DNA of 64,000 bases from Alnus glutinosa (GCF_958979055.1 NC_084899.1:2120501-2184500); one strand, 5' to 3'; numbered from the stretch's first letter, positions 1 through 12,847 are shown. Translations and numbers: made by a program. Notes: generated by a model not told the origin, from the letters alone.

Positions 1-1876
1 TTTCCATAAATACACTATTATGCTTAACTTACACCAAACATTGTTCCACCACGTGATATCGTCATTTGAAATTGATGCGGCAGATTAGAATGAATAAATC
101 TTGATTATATTAATGTAAAGACCATTGTCAAATCACCAATAATTCCCATATAATGATCATTATTGTTAAATCACCAACTTATGACTTCTGTTATAATGCC
201 ATATTAAATCACCAATCATCTTGTAAAAGTGGATTTCCGCACAGCTGACTAGTTGATGGCCGGTCATATATATGCAAGACGATAAAATCACCACCGACCC
301 CAAACTCTTTTTATTCTACTTTTTCCTACAAATAATCTACTGACTTAAACATCGGAGGCTCTCTGCAAGCCTCAGGCCAGCACGACTCCGATGGTCGTTT
401 TCTTGTCTTGCAGGTGGCCCGTCGACTAGTTCGAACGTGCATCGAATAGTACTTCAACTAAGATGATTTCAATTAAGAGTAATGCTAAATATCACCCTTG
501 TGTCTCTTTTTTGTCCCCTCAAAATTGATGTGACTCTTAAAATTACCATTGAAATGATTAAAAGGTAATTAAGCATAGGAGGCAAACACAAAGAGGGTGT
601 AATTAATAAGCATAAACTTGGATGTATCTTAGCAGCAGCATCCATTCCTACCACCATAGAATATATGTGGAATTTTCGATGCAAGTCGATGATCACTACT
701 ACATTGAGATTGGAACATATTTTTCTATTAAGTTTCCTTACAAATTTTTAGCGTTTACTTTTAAAGCATGATTTGACTTTAATTAACATCTCCTTCTAAA
801 ATCAACAAAAATATTGCAAACTAACCCTCATTATCACAATATTAATTTAATTAAGACTCGATTAGTAGCTAGCTTTTTTCATATTTCAAAACAACATTTG
901 GCAACCAAATGCTCTTCCATAATAAACTAATCACCTAACTTCCTCACGCAATTAATTAAACTTCGTTTTAGCCTCCAAATTTGCTTAAGTTTAGGTTTAA
1001 TTTCAAGAATTAGGTTAGACTTTCCTCTATTAAGTCCAACTTCCTTTCAAACTTTTAGGACATGTTTGGGTGAAAAGTAACAAATACTTTTTAAATACTG
1101 TTTTTTTGAATTCAAAGTCTACTCAAATTTTATCAATTTTTTTCTAATTTTGTCTCATATTTTTTAAATTATCCAAACATAATTTCAAAAAAAACAAATT
1201 CTTTTGGTATTCACAATTTTAAATATTTTTTTAAAAAAAATCGAACACCTAAACGAATTCTTAATTATTAGATAAACTTTTTCTTTTGGGAAATACTTTC
1301 TCGCCCGGGTTCACATTGTTCAACTCGTTTTACCCCATTTGACTAAATTCAAATTAATTAAAAACAAATATTGCGCAATTCTACATCAAATTATGTTCAA
1401 GAACCCATAAAATGTAAAATGTAAGAGAATAACGAAAGCAGAAAGAGAAATAGAACAGAATATGGCTAGATCTTGATCTTCTTATTGACTTCATTTTTTG
1501 TGTTACAAATTACTCTATTTATAAGAAAATGGGATAAATGAAGTAAGCTATTAAAAATAATTTAAAAAAAAAAAAAATCAAGTTGTGCATCCACCAATAA
1601 CGTAATAAACAGATCGAATGAATAACTTTATTTTGATAACACTTTTTCTTTTCCTTCTCAAAACAAACATTCCAAATTACTTTTAAAATCTTAGCACTTA
1701 TTTTTTTCTTAAAAAAAAAAAAAAAATATCATTCTCTTAAAAGCATTAACAGACCAATCTACATCAAGCACAACAAAAGAACAAAGAACAAGAACAAATT
1801 TTTCTCGGAACGAAAGACTTCAAAGACATGCGCAGATCTCTTTTCAAAGAAGAGCAGGAAATCACATGCTTCGTGT
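1..1876. other. AT-rich intergenic DNA, no gene seen
   Basis: I see no gene here. The stretch is AT-rich with many A and T homopolymers and only short chance reading frames. Around 1060-1260 a weak inverted arrangement (a GTTTGGGTG-type start and a CACCTAAAC-type end) looks like an old foldback element, but the arms are too degraded to call. Confidence 0.6.
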
Positions 1877-2533
1877 TGACAATGAGTAATGTTTTCTGTA
1901 TGAAAGACATGCGCAGATTTCTCTAACACCTACACCATTTAATGCCCAGAAAGTCAACTTGTTCCATCCGCAACGTGTAATGTTTTCTGTACGACAAATG
2001 TAAATATTTTGTAGGATCAAGATCTCTTACGGTTTAAAAAAAAAATTGAGATTCTTAAATATTTTTGAAATTAAGTCATTTTTTACGTGAAAAATACTAT
2101 ATATTAAATATTTGATATGTTAACAATAAAACTAAAAAAAATAATATTTTAAAAAGTTTTTTCTTTACTTTTGAAAATACATTTTTTATTAAATTGAAAG
2201 ACAGTTTTTTGCTCAAAGCTTTTATATGACATAAAATATAAGAAAAAAATCTTTTAAAATGATTTTTTTATTATTATTAACATATCATGTCTTTAATATT
2301 TAACATTTTTTACATCATTTTAATATAAAAAAAGGGCTTATTTTAAAAAATATATATTTGAAAATCACAAATTCTTTTGAAATCGTTGACAATGAGTAAT
2401 ATTTTCTGTACGAAAGACATGCGCAGATTTTGCGCATTGCTTTAACACCTACACCATTTAATGCCCAAAAAGTCAAATTGTTCCATCTGCAATGAGTAAT
2501 GTTTTGTGTATGACAAATGAACATATTTTGTAC
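1877..2533. repeat. Pair of about 140-bp direct repeats
   Basis: A block at about 1875-2013 recurs at about 2385-2533 in the same orientation with scattered substitutions. Shared pieces include GTTGACAATGAGTAAT, GAAAGACATGCGCAGATTT and AACACCTACACCATTTAATG. The spacing is about 510 bp. No coding potential is visible. The origin is unclear: remnants of a duplicated element, or a small local duplication. Confidence 0.75.
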
Positions 2534-3836
2534 AATAAAGTTCGTATGTATAGTATTTTATTTTTAAATAAAAAATGAAAATTATTTTTACATCAGCTTT
2601 ATTATACAAAGTGTGTATATTTGTTGTTTAGGAAATATTACTAATCTGAAATAATGATCCTTTCTATTTGATTTAATAAAAATAATATTATCCATTTCAA
2701 ATGAAAAATCATAATTTAAATTAGTGTATCTAACGATATATATGAAGTCAATATCAACACGTCTTTTAAAAATTTAAATAATATAAAATTATGTACATCG
2801 TAAGATGTATCAATTTTAAATCATGACAATAAAAATGGATAGTATCAATTTCATTTGAAATTGAGAGGATCCTATTCTATTCAATTCCATCCCGGTCTGT
2901 TGGCTCCCCATGACACTTTTTGTGTTACAAGCAAATCCACCCATCACACATTTGGAACCTCTCCGAATCAAATGAATTGGAAGGGGATCTAGTTAGTATT
3001 ATTCGAGGATTAAAGTTGTCCACATAAATGTAAAAAATACAATTTTGTCCCTTAAATAAAACTAACTAGAGATGATCCTTATCCACCCATCACAGCCGTC
3101 AGATCGATCACCTACTGTGGCTCATGAGGTCAATCATGAGCTGCCACCTAAGTGTATGAGATGAGAAATGATTGTTATATAACTCTTGACACAAATCTTG
3201 TCCAACTTCGCTTACGTGTTATTTTATTTTTATTTTTTTTAAGAAAATAACTTAGCATTTTTTCCTACAATGACTTCATCATTTTTTTTTTAAAATAAAA
3301 TAAAATAAAATGCTACGAAGACAAAATTAAACAAAAATTGTATCATGAGTTGTACTGTAACTATTTTCAATACATTAGATCCGTAACGGTCAACGATCCG
3401 AGTCATCTAAAACAAATTTAGAAGTCGGCAGAATGGCGTGTAAGAGTAAAGCAATTGGTTGCGTCTTGCGTGATTGCCGTGGTGAGATGGAGCCAGTGGA
3501 GTGTTCCCATTTGAGCAAAAGCATGTTCAGGTGGTATATGCCAGGGAAGATGCCCAAAATTTAGATATGGTTTGGCAATGCTTTTTGTCTTTTGCTTTCT
3601 TTAAAAATAAAAAATTAAATTAAATTAATTTCAAATTTAAACACGCAAAAATATTTTCACTTTTATATCACATACGAAAAAACTTTCAACTAAAAAACAA
3701 AATAATACCCTCTACAAACTATTATCAATCCAGACCTAGTATTTGTTTCTTTAAAGGACTATATTTTTATCATATTATACTGACGTGACAGAGTGTAATA
3801 GTCATTGTATATAAAATAATTTGACGAATAATACTT
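2534..3836. other. AT-rich intergenic DNA
   Basis: No gene is supported. The stretch contains poly(T) and TAAAATAAAATAAAA-type runs near 3230-3315. A less AT-rich patch at 3420-3570 has no convincing open frame. Confidence 0.5.
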
Positions 3837-4125
3837 TTCGCACCCATATATCACACTCACTTTACACTAGTTGATGTAGCTTGTTTTGAGTTACTTTCGC
3901 AAGCGCGTGCTTTCTAGTATTCTCCAATCATCCCATTTTGAAAATCAACTATTGAATCTGTATGACTTACACGTGAGTCCTATATATGTCATACAGATCG
4001 AATGGTTAATTTTCAAAATAGGAGAATGTGAGAAGGACCCAAGTGTGAAATTGACTTTCCTTTTTAAGAAAGCAACTCAAAACATGTTATATCAACTTGT
4101 GTGAAATAAGAAATTTGTGTGAAGA
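3837..4125. mobile_element. Foldback MITE-like element with long inverted repeats
   Basis: The two halves are inverted copies of each other. The outer arm contains TAGTTGATGTAGCTTGTTTT near 3870, matched on the opposite strand by AAGTTGATATAACATGTTTT near 4090. The inner arm contains TTTTGAAAATCAACTATTG near 3938, matched in inverted form near 4005, and ATCTGTATGAC is answered by GTCATACAGAT. Almost the whole 290 bp could fold into one imperfect hairpin. No coding frame is credible. The family is not assigned because target duplications are unclear. Confidence 0.7.
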
Positions 4126-4405
4126 TCGAGTAGCATGACTCAAATACTTTTTCAAAAAGTTTATCAAACAAATCTTTTAAGTAAACCCCTCTAAAAGCTC
4201 TTCTCTCAACTTTTTATCACATAATAAAAAGAAAAAATTAAAAAATGTCAAAACAATTAATAAACATACCCTTTGTACTCTTGGTTGTTTATCGCAAAAA
4301 CTATGCTTATAGGAGTGACATCTATAATATACAATTTTGTTAAAATAAAAGTTTTATTTTTCTCAAATAAATTTTGTTTTGTAATTATTAATTGAAAAAT
4401 GTTAG

Positions 4406-4545
4406 ATTTACAACACCATCACAACAACTGTACAACAACCCCTCACATGATGGTGTGCCCCACACATGAGGGTGGATCCCACACACTGGGGCCCACCCTC
4501 ATGTGAAAAGTTGTTGTGCAGTTGTTGTGATGGTGTAGTGTAAAA
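4406..4545. mobile_element. MITE, CATCACAACAAC terminal repeat family
   Basis: The left end reads TTTACAACACCATCACAACA. The right end is its inverted counterpart, ending TGTTGTGATGGTGTAGTGTA. The middle carries ACATGAGGGTGG-type inverted pieces. A second, diverged member of the same family lies at 12702-12822. There is no coding capacity, as expected of a MITE. Exact ends and target duplication are not certain. Confidence 0.7.
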
Positions 4546-7039
4546 TCCCTAAACCATGTAATCCGATCTAATGTAATAGATTTTGAATATGTAAAGCGAA
4601 ATTTTGTCACATAGTAAGCAGTATCACACCACATGTACAAAGCCTTATGCCTTTGTTGCTGACTTGCTGTTTTCAAATGCCTTGGTTCTCTAATGACTGG
4701 TTTTCTCATAATATTTTAAAGAGAAATGCTTCTCTTTTTTTTTCTTTTTCTTTTTTTATAATTTTTCGCTGACAAGGTATTGCCAATTTTCCTTAAAAAA
4801 AAAAAAAAAAATCAATAATGAATCTACAATGCCACGTAGATATGCTTTGATGTCAAAGATGTGATAGTTTAAACTGTTTTGTGTCACAAATTTATGAGAT
4901 TTTTTCTTATGGCTTTTAGCATCCTTTTTTTTAAAAAAAAATGTTATACCTATTATTCTTTTACAACTTGTTGACACGTGTTAACGTGCGATTGGAGAAT
5001 AGTTTTTTTTTTTAGTAGTTGACGTGGTTCGAATCATATGTTGACACATGTTAACATTCAAATTGCAAAAGACTCAAAAGAGTTATAGGTGGATTATTAG
5101 TGTTGGTTGAAACTATGCATCAATTACACTAATTACCTAAGGTTGGGAAGAAGTATGGTTATGGTTGTGAGGAGAATGAAAGAAAAAATAAAAATAAAGA
5201 AGAAGAAGAAGAAACTTCACTTAATCTTCCATAAACTTTTATTACTTTTGCAATCTCTTTCTCAAACGTTCAAAAACTCTTAATATATTATATCCAACTT
5301 TCAACTTTTTTGCAATCCCATCCCTTCCATTAGGGTTTGAAGTTAAAATATAAAATGACCATTATACTCTTGTAAACTTTATGAAATTACAAATTACCCT
5401 TAAATTACAATTAATTTTTTTTAAAAAGAAAAGAAAAGAAAAAAAAATATAGGGGTATTTGGTAATTTTCACATCCTCGGTTATGATTTAACAGAGGACC
5501 TGAGATTGCAAAAAATTGAAAATTTAATACACAAAATTGAGAGATTTTGAACTTTTGAGGAGGGAGGGGGGGGGGAATTATAAAAGCGATGAAAATTCAT
5601 AGAGATTAAGTGAAATTTTTCAAAAAAAAAAAAGAAAGTTTCTAACATGAATAACTCATAGAATAAAATTCTATTTTTTTTTTAAAAAAAAAAAAAATCA
5701 GAGGATAAAAATCATGATACTTTCTTCTAATGCCTAATTCTTACTTGAATATATTGTATACAAATTTAGTTGAAAATTTCAGTTAGATGAATTTGTAATT
5801 AAATAATATAAATTAGACTCTAAACAAATATAATATTATAATTTAAATTTAAATTGTTTTCATATATACTATTGTGCATGGCATGGTTTATAAACGGCAA
5901 TAAGTCCTCTTTATTTCAAGTTAAATAAAAAGGATCTATTTTACCGTAAATAGTTTATACGGTGCTACATTATTTAAAATTTGAAATAGCATGTCAATAT
6001 ATACACTATTAAAATATTAAGTCTATAAAATTTAATCAAATAAATCATATCTATTTAACTTGAAATTGAAATGATGGTTAAGTTGTTTGTCTTCTTCGAA
6101 AGGGGTGATGAAATTTAAAATTGGGCCTGGTTCTAGTCCATCAAAAAACAATTGGGCCCAGTTCTTGCTTAATATTGGGCTCTATAGCCCTTTTGACATG
6201 GATAATCCCCTCGGGTCTTGATAATGATGGGCCGGGTTGAAGGGGATTGCCAATGCACGAAATCATGGACTAATGCTTGTCCACACCGTTAAATAACTTT
6301 CCCCTTGTTAAGTAACTTCAAAAAAAGGAGAAGAATGCATCTGATCTATTAATAATAATTTTAAAATTACCTCAAAATAATAATTTTCAAATCCCTTCCC
6401 TTATCTTAAATCCATTAGCCTTTGAGTGTACGTGGTAACGTGGGCTTGATATAGCGAGTTCAAAACGGTAATAAAAATATGATTTTTAAAAGTATAATTA
6501 GTTATTTAGTAAAATTGTAATTTAACCTTTAAAATTATTATTATTATTTTTTTTAAAAAAAAAAAACACAACCCTTTTAATTTGAAAGTTAATTTTTTTT
6601 TTTTTATCTTTCAAACTGGATTTTCTTTTTTCAAATGCACTTCAAAGTATAACACTTTTCACGATTTTGTTTAAAAATGCTCGCTTAAGCTACAAAAATT
6701 GCAAGGTTAAACGTACTCTCAATTGAACACAATAATTTTTTATTTTTTTCTGAAAGTATCAAATTATCATATTTTGCATGAAATTTTTAATGATTTAATC
6801 ATGGGTAGATGCAGAGACGGACCAAGAGGGGGACTCCTAACAAAAAAAATCACTTTTTATGCACTAAATATTATGAGAAACCACGCAACATATACTTCTA
6901 GGAGCTAGGAGGAGAATGTGGGGTGGTGTATATCATTACTCATTCAATTATATATATATATTTTCTCAAGTCTCATTCATTATTTTCAAATTTGATGGAT
7001 GGGATTTAATGAATGACACTCGTGATCTCTCTTTATAAT
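4546..7039. other. AT-rich intergenic DNA with a site II-like motif cluster
   Basis: No gene is recognised. The stretch holds several A and T homopolymers (for example near 4740, 4795, 5630, 5680 and 6550-6605) and a run of G at about 5565-5574. At 6122-6233 four TGGGCC/TGGGCT motifs occur within about 110 bp, resembling plant site II promoter elements. No convincing transcript start follows them before the duplicated block. Confidence 0.5.
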
Positions 7040-7054
7040 ACCTATTCCCGACCG

Positions 7055-7330
7055 ACTGTTAGTTGTGTCAACCGCAGCATTTAAATTTATCTTTTGCATG
7101 CCTACTGCAAGAGCTTTCCATTTGAGTAGAATCTTTTCATACATCCATCACAAATGGGTAGCTCCAAATAATATATAGTAGACTTTGGCCATGGATTCCA
7201 CAATTAGGACAAGAGGGTTCCTTAATTATTCATCTTCTTCAGTAATTTCTCTTTGGTTGGCAATATATTATGACATGCTCTCCACAAAAACATATTGATT
7301 GCATTAGACAGATTCAAGCTCCAGGTGATC
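7055..7330 (-). pseudogene. LINE reverse-transcriptase zinc-binding fragment, unit A
   Basis: Read on the minus strand, this matches the better preserved copy at 11590-11900, including the stretch coding for the LPTKEN-type motif of the zf-RVT region that follows reverse transcriptase in plant LINE elements. It is short, interrupted and lies in the 5' flank of the subunit g gene. It was present before the segmental duplication, because both units carry it. Confidence 0.55.
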
Positions 7331-7959
7331 GGTCACTTCTTTTTTAGATGAGCTAAGAATTCACTTTGCACAGTACTTATCATCTAGATTTGATTAATTT
7401 TAAACTACACAAATGAAAGATAAATATTGATCTAATAAATACTAAGTAATAAAAAAAATACTGATATAATAATACATAGATATGAATAAAATATTTCAAG
7501 AATCCTAAAAATTGATAAGCCATTCAACAGGTGAAATGAAAAGAATTAATTTTGTGGACCAAATTAAATTTTACAAAATTAATAGTGTTATATATTATAA
7601 TATAATAAATATTTTTATCATATTATTTTTAAAAAAAAATTAAATAAGTGCAACATTATATATAATTATATATAGCAAAATAAAATCTTAATCATAAAAT
7701 TCCATAAAGAATTTGGTAAGCAATGAAAAATATTTGAGTAATATTACACATACTCTCATTTTCTCACACCCTTTTTCACACTCCTTCATGTAAGTTTTAA
7801 AGCCACCATTAGATTTTAATATAATAGAGATTTTAAAAGGTGCGTAAAATAGTAGAGAAGTGAAAGTATGTAGCATTCCTTAAATTTAATTGCCCCACTT
7901 AAAAAAAAAAAAAAATGTGTCCCTTTACATGTAAAAAATATATTATATATATATATATT

Positions 7960-8440
7960 AGGGAAATCAATCAAACGAGAGCTTATAATTGCAACAAGTG
8001 ATGTCTTAAAATGCTTCTATGAGTCCATTTTAAGTTAAATGGTGATTTTAAGTTTGCCGATAAAAAAACACGTTTAAGTTAAACAATGCTTTTGCCAATC
8101 AAAAGACACGTTCTTTTTTATAGTTGAACCGGTTTAAGTGAAATAAGCTAAAATATGTGTTTTCAGAGAAAGCGTCAAATTAGCCTCTATGTTGTTATAT
8201 TAATTCCCTCTAATTTCCACTTCTCTCTCTTTATGTTTAAGAATGAGCGTCGAAACATCATTCTACTTATCTCAAATCTCTCTCTCTCTCTCTTAGGTAC
8301 GGTTCTTCTTATTCTTCGTCTTCGTCTTCAAATTCCATAGGTTTCGATTCAATTTCAAGTACCATTTTGATTTTCAATCGAAATTTGACTCTGGGTTTTC
8401 GCCCTAGATTTTGTTTCTCATTGAACAGTTTTTGTTTCTT
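7960..8440. other. Unit A-specific promoter-proximal insert
   Basis: Unit B lacks this stretch. Comparing the units, both share a block ending near 7925 and resume at TTGCAAGAA near 8462 (12478 in unit B). The insert has a T/C-rich section with CTCTCTCTCTCT and a run of TTA repeats near 8440, and no credible gene. It is either an insertion in unit A or a loss from unit B. Confidence 0.55.
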
Positions 8441-8689
8441 ATTATTATTATTATTATTAATTGCAAGAATAAAGTTAAAAGAATAAATGCATTTTTAATA
8501 AAAAAACTTCAATTTATATAATTGTAATTGAAAAAAAAAAAAACATATATTTCTCGCGAGATGACATATGACATTTTTATACACTAATACTAGGTTGAGA
8601 AAAACCGAAAACTTTTAAAAAAGAAAAAAGAAAAAAGAAAAAAGCGCCCACGGACCACGGCAAAACAACCGTCAAATCCCTATACGCTC

Positions 8690-9654
8690 TTTCTCTCTCT
8701 CTCTCTCTCTCGCTCGCATACACAGACCTCCCAGCGGCGAGAGAAGTGAAGTCCTTGTCTCTGTTTCCTTCTATTTGCCCGTGCGTTCAAATCGAGAGCA
8801 ACAGAAGGTAAATTCTTTTGAATTAATTTCCTCTGCATCTGAGATTTACAAAATTCGTTGGTTTTATGCTATCTATGTATGAGCATTTCAATTGTGTCTC
8901 TTGGATTGCTGTTTTTCCGTTTTAGATCTTTTGCTTTTTTGGCAGATCCCCATGCGTTTTGGCGCTGATGTTGATGGGGTTTCTATAATGCGGTTTGTGC
9001 TTTGTGGTACTCTTTGGTTTTTGATTCATACCCGGATTAGGTTGAACGTGAAGTGATTAGGGATTGAAGCGTTTGTTATTTTGGGTACGAGACTGATATT
9101 TGTGCCGTGAATGTTGTGAATGAATTAGCTTGAGTGTTGGTCCTATCTGTATTGGTTTTGGCTTGTTTCCATTGCTGGTCTTATTGAAAAGTTACAATAA
9201 CGATGGGATTTTGTGTTTTGTGCATGTTGGGTGTCTTTTTTAGTTGGTATTATATGAATTTGGGCTTCCATAGCTTTCTAGGCTTCATTTGGTGCGAAGA
9301 TATGAAGAAAATGCTAGTATTTGAAAGTGTCAAAGCTTGTTTTATTCAGTAATTTGACCATAGTTTTAAGAACTTTGTCTACAAATAATATGGCTCAGTT
9401 TGGTTTAGTTATTTATTTGCTATGTTTAGAATAATCAAGTAGAGTGTTAGTTGGTGTGAAAATCAATGGATCTGTTTTTTGTGTTTTTAAGAGTATTTTG
9501 TGTTTGAGTTGTTTGTTAATGTCTTTGTTTCAAGAAGATAGAACAAAATTTTTGACAAATGGAGCCATGTTTTTGGAATAATATCTATCTTGTTGTGGTT
9601 TAGCAATGATATGTTTAGCTGGGTATTTGATTATTTATTGTTTTATTTGATTAG
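8690..9654 (+). promoter_or_regulatory. 5' leader and leader intron, subunit g copy 1
   Basis: A CT-rich leader typical of plant core promoters (CTCTCTCTCTCTC at about 8693-8711) is followed by a probable untranslated exon ending ACAGAAG at 8807. A clean GTAAAT donor begins at 8808, and an acceptor TTGATTAG ends at 9654, 18 bases before the ATG. The same arrangement is preserved in copy 2 (13245-14099). A leader intron of this kind often raises expression, but that is inference here. Confidence 0.7.
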
Positions 9655-9672
9655 ACTTAATTTGGGAAGTTG

Positions 9673-11121
9673 ATGGCATCGAAGTTGCGGCAGTTGCAAT
9701 CTAAGGCTTGTCAAGCGTCTCAGCTTGTCTCCAAGCATGGAGGTGCTTACTACAAGCAGTTGTTGGAGCAGAACAAGCAATACATTCAGGAGCCACCTAC
9801 AGTGGAGAAATGCAACCTCTTGTCTAAGCAATTGTTTTACACTCGCCTTGCTAGGTTGTACTTCCTGTACCCCTGTTGTCTTGGCATTTGATATTACTTT
9901 TCATCTGGTTGGTTTTGGTGGGTTATTTTCACACTCCTTTGCAAGTTTGCGGGATGTATTGTGTGCCTTGGTATTATATCATAAGAACTATAGAAAGTTC
10001 AAGGGCATTTTTTATTTATTTATTATATATAAGTTAAGGGCATTTAAATATTAGGCACCAAGGATATTAGCATTCTAGCTCTAAAATGAATCAACTACTT
10101 GCAGATTTGTCAAACACAATGATAAAATACTACCAAAGAATGTTGTTAAAATGTCTTAACTTCAATCAAATTAGATTATGTAAAACTAGTAATTATTAAG
10201 CATATTCTAATGGTTTTAGTTGTGTAGAGCATATATGATGATATGCAGTATCAATAAGTGAAATAGGAGTTTGGTATGTTTCTTTGGAGGAGCATATTAA
10301 TTCAGTCGTAACAAATGTATGGTGTCTATAGATTGCTCATGGTTGGTCCACGATAAGGTGCTTGTTTTTGGCTTTATCAGGCATTTGCTAACTTTAGATG
10401 GTAAGATGCTGTTTATGATGGGCACTATAATTGCATAGGATATGGTAAACATCTCAAGATATGCAATGTGTTTTTCTCTTGTTGTACACTTCTTGTGTAC
10501 TTGGGTTGTGCTCCTTGCGCTTTTAATGAACTTCCTTTACATATATATATATATATATATGAATTGGTGACAAGTTTCAAACTTTATGCAAACTAGCCTG
10601 CAATGAGAGTATGGGGCAAAACTTAGTGGTTTTTAGGACCTTAAGTTAGCATCTCATACTCAGGTTGCCTTAGATTGTGCTTGGGAGGTCCAATCAATGA
10701 CAATTTGTTTGATACAATTTTCCCTTCTTTTGAATGGAGTTGCAATTGCCCAGAAAAAAAATAGAGTTGCAATTTTGGTGAAAAATATGACTAACTTGTC
10801 CTCTCTTTTGGTGAAAAATGAACATTGTAAATGCATGTCATCTATAATCGTTAGTGAAATATCGTGTGGCTTTCCATAGGATTTATACATAGTCTGCAAC
10901 TTTTTTGGACTTATTTTTTTTCTGTTCTGCACAGTATCCCTGGTCGATACGAGTCATTTGGGAAGGAACTTGATTACGTCAAGCATTTGTGGAAGAACAG
11001 GCAGGAGCTGAAGGTCGAAGATGCTGGCATTGCTGCTTTGTTTGGGCTGGAATGCTTCGCATGGTTTTGTGCTGGTGAGATTGTGGGAAGGGGTTTTACT
11101 TTCACTGGTTACCATGTCTGA
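9673..11121 (+). CDS. Mitochondrial ATP synthase subunit g, copy 1
   Basis: The product is the small membrane subunit g (ATP20 family) of the mitochondrial F1Fo ATP synthase, which sits in the peripheral part of Fo and helps dimerise the enzyme in the inner membrane. Two coding exons, 9673-9854 and 10935-11121, join in phase 2 to give 122 residues, the usual plant length. The start is the ATG of MASKLRQLQSKACQ. Conserved stretches are KQYIQEPPTVEKC (about 35-47), SIPGRYESF (61-69) and a C-terminal hydrophobic segment with the GxxxG motif G108-G112 used in helix packing. The protein differs from copy 2 only at residue 70, where TGG (Trp) has become GGG (Gly). Splice sites are intact (AG|GTTGTA donor, CACAG acceptor), so the gene looks functional apart from that change. 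Confidence 0.93.
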
Positions 11122-11589
11122 GAATAACCACGGTTTAAGGGGTTTGTTTTTGTAAGCTTCTCTTGTTATTTTCGGGATCTGAATTGCAAGAACCCTGCGT
11201 CAAAATTTTTGTTCTGCTACAAAATTTTTGAAGCTGAGAAGTCAGTAGGAATCTGTGGTAGCATTAATAATCCATGCGTTTGAAGTTAATTCATATGCAC
11301 CTTGCTGTTGTTTTGTTATCTTTGTTGGAAGCTATTGCTGCTGATGAATGAATGATAATACCGCACTTGTATTGATCTGCTGTTTTACTTCAACCTCAAT
11401 ACATTTCTCTGTTCAAGCATTTACTAGAACTTCTTTACTGTTTCTCCTAGGTGAATTTCCATCTCGGTAGGAGCATTTACTACAACTTATTTACAATTTC
11501 CCATCATGTTTTCCCCAAATCCCTATACCTGATATTTTTGCAGTGGTTTGTGGGGGATCTAAGGATTCTTCCAATCCCAACCGACCATT

Positions 11590-11900
11590 AGTTGTGTTAA
11601 CCGCAACATCTCTCAGTTTACCTTTTGCATGCCTACTGCAGGAGCTTTCCATTTGAGTAAAGGCTTTTCATACATCCATCGCAGATCTGCAGTTCCAAAT
11701 AATATATATTTGACTTTTGCCATCTATTCCACAAATAGGGGAAGAGGTTTCCTTAACTACGCATCTTTTCAGCAAGTTCTCTTTGGTTGGCAATATGTTA
11801 TGACATGCTCTTCACAAAAACATCTTGGCTGCATTAGACAGATTCAAGCTCCATTAACTTCCATAATCCACTACACTCCTTGCTCGATGAGTCGATGATC
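11590..11900 (-). pseudogene. LINE zinc-binding (zf-RVT) fragment, unit B
   Basis: On the minus strand this translates to pieces such as ILPTKENLLKR, then SPICG and IIWNCRSAMDV. These follow the order of the zinc-binding region downstream of reverse transcriptase in plant L1-type LINEs (LPT..NL..R, CPICG, W.C..A..VW). One in-frame stop follows AMDV. No reverse transcriptase is adjacent, so this is a decayed fragment and not an element. It lies opposite to, and upstream of, subunit g copy 2. Confidence 0.65.
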
Positions 11901-12701
11901 CTTCTTTCTGCATGTGATCGGTCACTTTTTTCCAGATGAACTACAACTGGAGAATTCACTGTATGCAATGCTTATCATCTTGATTTGATCACTTTTAAAC
12001 TACGCAAATGAAAGATAAATATTGAACTATTAAATACCAAGTAATAAAAACAAAAATAATACTGATATAATAATCCAACGATATGAATAAAATATTTCAA
12101 GAACCCTAAAATTCTTAACCATAAAATTCCACCAAGAATTTGGTAAGTTAGGATAAATATTTGAATAACATTACATACACACTCATTTTCTCAAACCCAT
12201 TTTCACACTCCTTGTGAGTTTTAAATCCACCAGTAGACTTGTAATATATATTTATTGAATTTTAATCTAAAATTGATTTTAAAAGCTGCGTAAAAGAGTG
12301 CGGAGAAGTGAGAGTATTTAGCATTCCTTAAATTATTTTTCAGTAATTTTGAATTATTTTTCTGTAATTGCATTCCAAATTGCCCCACTGAAAAAAAAAA
12401 AAAGAAAAAAAAAGAAAAGAAAGAAAAAGAGAGATTCGTCCCTTTGTACATAAGAAGCACAATTTTTTTTTTTTTAATTGCAAGAACAAAGTTAAAAGAA
12501 CAAATACATTTTTAATAATAAAAAATAAAAAAAAAAAAACAAAAACCAACTGCATCATTACAATTAAAAATGCATATATTTTTCACATCCAAAATGTGAC
12601 ATGATATTTTTAGACACTAATATTAGGTTGAAAAAAGAGGAACTCAGTAAAAAAAAAAAAAAAAAGAAATCGTACGTGTAGTTAAATTTTTATAAATGAA
12701 A

Positions 12702-12822
12702 TTTTACAACATCAACACAATAAGAGCACAATACTCTCTCATATGAGGATGAGGTCCAATGTGTAGGGCTCATCCTCATGTGAGGGGGTGTTGTGCACTT
12801 GTTGTGATAGTGTAGTGCAGGA
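12702..12822. mobile_element. MITE, same family as 4406-4545
   Basis: The left end has TTTTACAACATCAACACAAT and the right end the inverted form with TTGTTGTGATAGTGTAGTG. Inner arms carry ATATGAGGATGAG and CTCATCCTCATGTGAG. Unit A lacks this element at the matching place, so it entered unit B after the duplication. It lies about 300 bp upstream of the copy 2 leader. Confidence 0.7.
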
Positions 12823-12847
12823 ATCAAAATCCCTAAAAAAAAAATGA

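Larger units (their letters stand above)
7040..11571. repeat. Tandem segmental duplication, unit A
   Basis: This roughly 4.5-kb unit is repeated immediately downstream at 11572-16178. Homology begins at CCGACCGACTGTTAGTTGTG (about 7047), matched by CCAACCGACCATTAGTTGTG at about 11578. It ends at GTGGGGGATCTAAGGATTCT, present at both 11550 and 16157. Each unit carries an antisense LINE fragment, a promoter and one complete ATP synthase subunit g gene. Unit A alone has extra sequence at about 7960-8440. Unit B alone has two MITEs at 12702-13025. Confidence 0.9.

Noticed and set aside
8155..8340. Possible short gene in the unit A-specific block
   Set aside because: The frame has no motif, is missing from unit B and is rich in CT and TTC repeats. 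A leader or element remnant is more likely.
11629..11898. 89-codon plus-strand frame
   Set aside because: The coding similarity is on the minus strand, to the LINE zinc-binding region. The plus frame is its shadow.
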